Origin: Bacteroidia bacterium
Lineage (GTDB): Bacteria > Bacteroidota > Bacteroidia > UKL13-3
Reading direction: 5' to 3'
NCBI GenBank assembly: GCA_019454865.1
Contig: JACFNJ010000021.1
Location: 12,067-19,364 of the forward strand
Length of the DNA stretch: 7,298 bases
Below are positions 5,599 through 7,298 of the stretch, in pieces. Under the pieces are notes generated by a model, which ran no database searches, was not told the origin of the DNA, and worked only from the letters and a program-made list of their open reading frames with translations. Positions within the stretch are counted from its first letter, which is position 1, and each line of letters opens with the position of its first letter. The position numbers and the translations under genes were made by a program.

Positions 5599-7298
5599 AT
5601 GACTGACGAAATAAATAAAACAGAAACAACCGAAACGGTTGACACTATTCCGACCACGCCATCAGAGCAGCCAACTGAGGCGGAAATGAATGCTATGGCT
5701 GCCGAAAATGTTGATACTGCTGATGTAACACATGATGACAGCGAGTTAGAAACTGCTGCTTCATTACAAGTTGAAGAAAAAAATTACACACAGTTTAATA
5801 AAGCTGAATTAGTAGCATTAGCACAAACTATTGTAAAAGAAAATGAACTTAACGAGGCTTCGCAAATTTTTAAAACAATAAAACCAATATTTGAAAATTT
5901 AATTGCCGAGGAACGTGCACAAGCTTTAGCAGAATTTATAGAAGCCGGTGGGAATAAAGATGATTTTGCATTTAAAACAGATGGCTCGCGCGAATTATTT
6001 TACAATGCCTATAAAGAGCTAAAAGAGAAAAGAGCAAGAGAAATTGCAAAACAAGAAGCAGAAAGACAAAGTAACCTTTCTAAAAAAGAAGCTTTATTGG
6101 AAGAAATAAAAACTTTATTAGATGAAGAAGAAACATCGGAAAGCTTCAAACGAATGAAAGATTTACAAAGCGAATGGAAACAAATTAAAACTATACCAAA
6201 AGAGCATGTTGAAAGACTTTGGGAAAGCTACAAGTTTTATTTGGAGAAGTTTTACGATAGAGTTTCAATTAATAATGAACTAAAAGAATTAGACAGAAAT
6301 AAAAACCTTGATCAAAAAATTGCACTAACCAAACATGTTGCAGAATTGGCTTTGGAAACTAACATTAACAAAGCGTTAATTTTATTAAAAAAATATCAAG
6401 AAGAATGGAGAACTATTGGTCCTGTACCACAAGAAAGTAACGAAGATATTTGGGCTAGATTTAAAGCTGAGTGTGATAAAATTTTCGAAATGATTAAAGC
6501 TTTACAAACCGAAAGAGAAAGAAAACGGGAAGAAAACTTAGCAGTTAAAAAAGAAATTTTAGCCAAAATGTTACAATATGCAAACACCAATAGTATACGT
6601 GCCAAAGAATGGATTGATAATACAACTGTTGTAAATCAATTTATGGAAGAATGGAGAAAGATTGGTCAAGTTCCGTTAAAAGTTAGCGAAGAGATATGGA
6701 ATGAATTTCGCAATGCACGCAATGTTTTCTTTAGTAATAAAAATGTTTTCTTTAAAAACTTACATGCAGAGCGCGAACAAAACCTAAAAGCCAAAACGGA
6801 TTTGTGCGAAAAGGCAGAAGCAATTGCAGCTACACCAATTGACTGGAACAAACAAACGAATGAGATAAAAAAATTCCAAGAAGAATGGAAAAAAATAGGC
6901 TCTGTATCGGATAAAATTTCAGAAACAATCTGGAAACGATTCCGTGCAGCATGTGATATGTTCTTCGAGAAAAAAGCACAGCACTTTGCATCACAAATTG
7001 AAGAACAAAAACAAAATCTTGAAACCAAAAAACAACTCTTAAAAAATCTTGAAGAACTATTGAATCGTGAAGAAGGAGCAAACATCTTAGCTGAATTGAA
7101 AAATATTCAAGATGCTTGGAATAATGCCGGATTTGTGCCGATAAGTGAAAAAGAAAAATTGACTAAACAATACCAAGAATTAAACGATAAGGTATTCACT
7201 AAGTTTAAGCAAGCTAATCAAGAGTTGCGCGAGTTAAAAGATAAAAGCCATTTGGAGGCATTACTAAATACACCTAACGGAATACAACGCGTAAAACG
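5599..7298 (+). CDS. DUF349 repeat protein, 3'-truncated by the window edge
   Basis: The frame opens at ATG 5599 and stays open for 566 codons to the last base, so the C-terminus is missing. Residues 1-60 are acidic and rich in Thr, Glu and Ala, with no signal peptide, indicating a cytoplasmic protein. Highly charged helical DUF349 repeats follow. Each carries an EW-x(2)-I-G/x-x-(V/I)P turn and a second tryptophan 15 residues later: W193/W208, W270/W285, W352/W367 and W430/W445. A fifth repeat has W507 but no second tryptophan. Repeat spacing is 77-82 residues. The segment near 130-145 (ELFYNAYKEL) may be a worn extra repeat. Predicted coiled coil or helical bundle is likely from the charge pattern. 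DUF349 proteins are widespread in Bacteroidota and their biochemical role is unknown to me. The candidate promoter upstream suggests a separate unit from the peptidase genes. Confidence 0.9.
   Translation, partial: MTDEINKTETTETVDTIPTTPSEQPTEAEMNAMAAENVDTADVTHDDSELETAASLQVEEKNYTQFNKAELVALAQTIVKENELNEASQIFKTIKPIFENLIAEERAQALAEFIEAGGNKDDFAFKTDGSRELFYNAYKELKEKRAREIAKQEAERQSNLSKKEALLEEIKTLLDEEETSESFKRMKDLQSEWKQIKTIPKEHVERLWESYKFYLEKFYDRVSINNELKELDRNKNLDQKIALTKHVAELALETNINKALILLKKYQEEWRTIGPVPQESNEDIWARFKAECDKIFEMIKALQTERERKREENLAVKKEILAKMLQYANTNSIRAKEWIDNTTVVNQFMEEWRKIGQVPLKVSEEIWNEFRNARNVFFSNKNVFFKNLHAEREQNLKAKTDLCEKAEAIAATPIDWNKQTNEIKKFQEEWKKIGSVSDKISETIWKRFRAACDMFFEKKAQHFASQIEEQKQNLETKKQLLKNLEELLNREEGANILAELKNIQDAWNNAGFVPISEKEKLTKQYQELNDKVFTKFKQANQELRELKDKSHLEALLNTPNGIQRVK

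Noticed and set aside
4964..5629. Three overlapping minus-strand open frames across the end of the M28 gene and the following spacer
   Set aside because: They overlap one another and cover the M28 active-site codons. Their products are low-complexity hydrophobic or Ser-rich with no recognisable motif.
6396..7085. Minus-strand open frames of 69, 139 and 83 codons opposite the DUF349 gene
   Set aside because: The plus-strand frame is continuous with clear repeats. The Phe/Ser/Leu-rich minus-strand products are what Lys/Glu-rich codons give when read backwards.

Overview
The window is AT-rich chromosomal DNA from a member of the Bacteroidota. Three things in the sequence support this. Two proteins end in type IX secretion (T9SS) type A sorting domains. 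All three signal peptides place a glutamine directly after the predicted cleavage site. The start codons lack clear Shine-Dalgarno sequences, while TAnnTTTG promoter boxes are present. I cannot assign a family or genus.

Layout: bases 1-351 (+) are the 3' end of an M49 (dipeptidyl-peptidase III-like) peptidase. It converges on a minus-strand unit, and the two share one strong symmetric hairpin terminator (358-390). The minus-strand unit, read from 1452 down to 410, is ridA followed by a small secreted protein with a T9SS sorting domain. A 42-bp divergent spacer (1453-1494) separates ridA from a plus-strand unit. That spacer holds a perfect 11-bp inverted repeat with a TAnnTTTG promoter box on each strand. 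The plus-strand unit has three genes with 6- and 5-base gaps: a short protein related to 3-hydroxyacyl-CoA dehydrogenases but lacking the nucleotide-binding motif (1495-2172), a secreted M1 aminopeptidase with a T9SS tail (2179-4092), and a secreted M28 peptidase (4098-5474). After a weak terminator and a candidate promoter, an open-ended gene runs off the right edge (5599-7298). It encodes a DUF349 repeat protein with at least five repeats. It has no stop codon inside the window, so an ORF search that requires a stop would miss it.

Function: the M49, M1 and M28 enzymes are three unrelated zinc peptidase families that together suggest extracellular and periplasmic breakdown of peptides. The M1 enzyme carries a tail for export across the outer membrane. 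The M28 enzyme has only a signal peptide and probably stays in the periplasm. RidA clears reactive enamine/imine intermediates of amino-acid metabolism, which fits loosely with peptide use. I see no CRISPR array, transposon, phage, tRNA or rRNA. Most of the window looks like ordinary Bacteroidota housekeeping or secretion sequence. The points most worth checking are the palindromic divergent promoter and the dehydrogenase-like protein that appears to have lost its catalytic residues.
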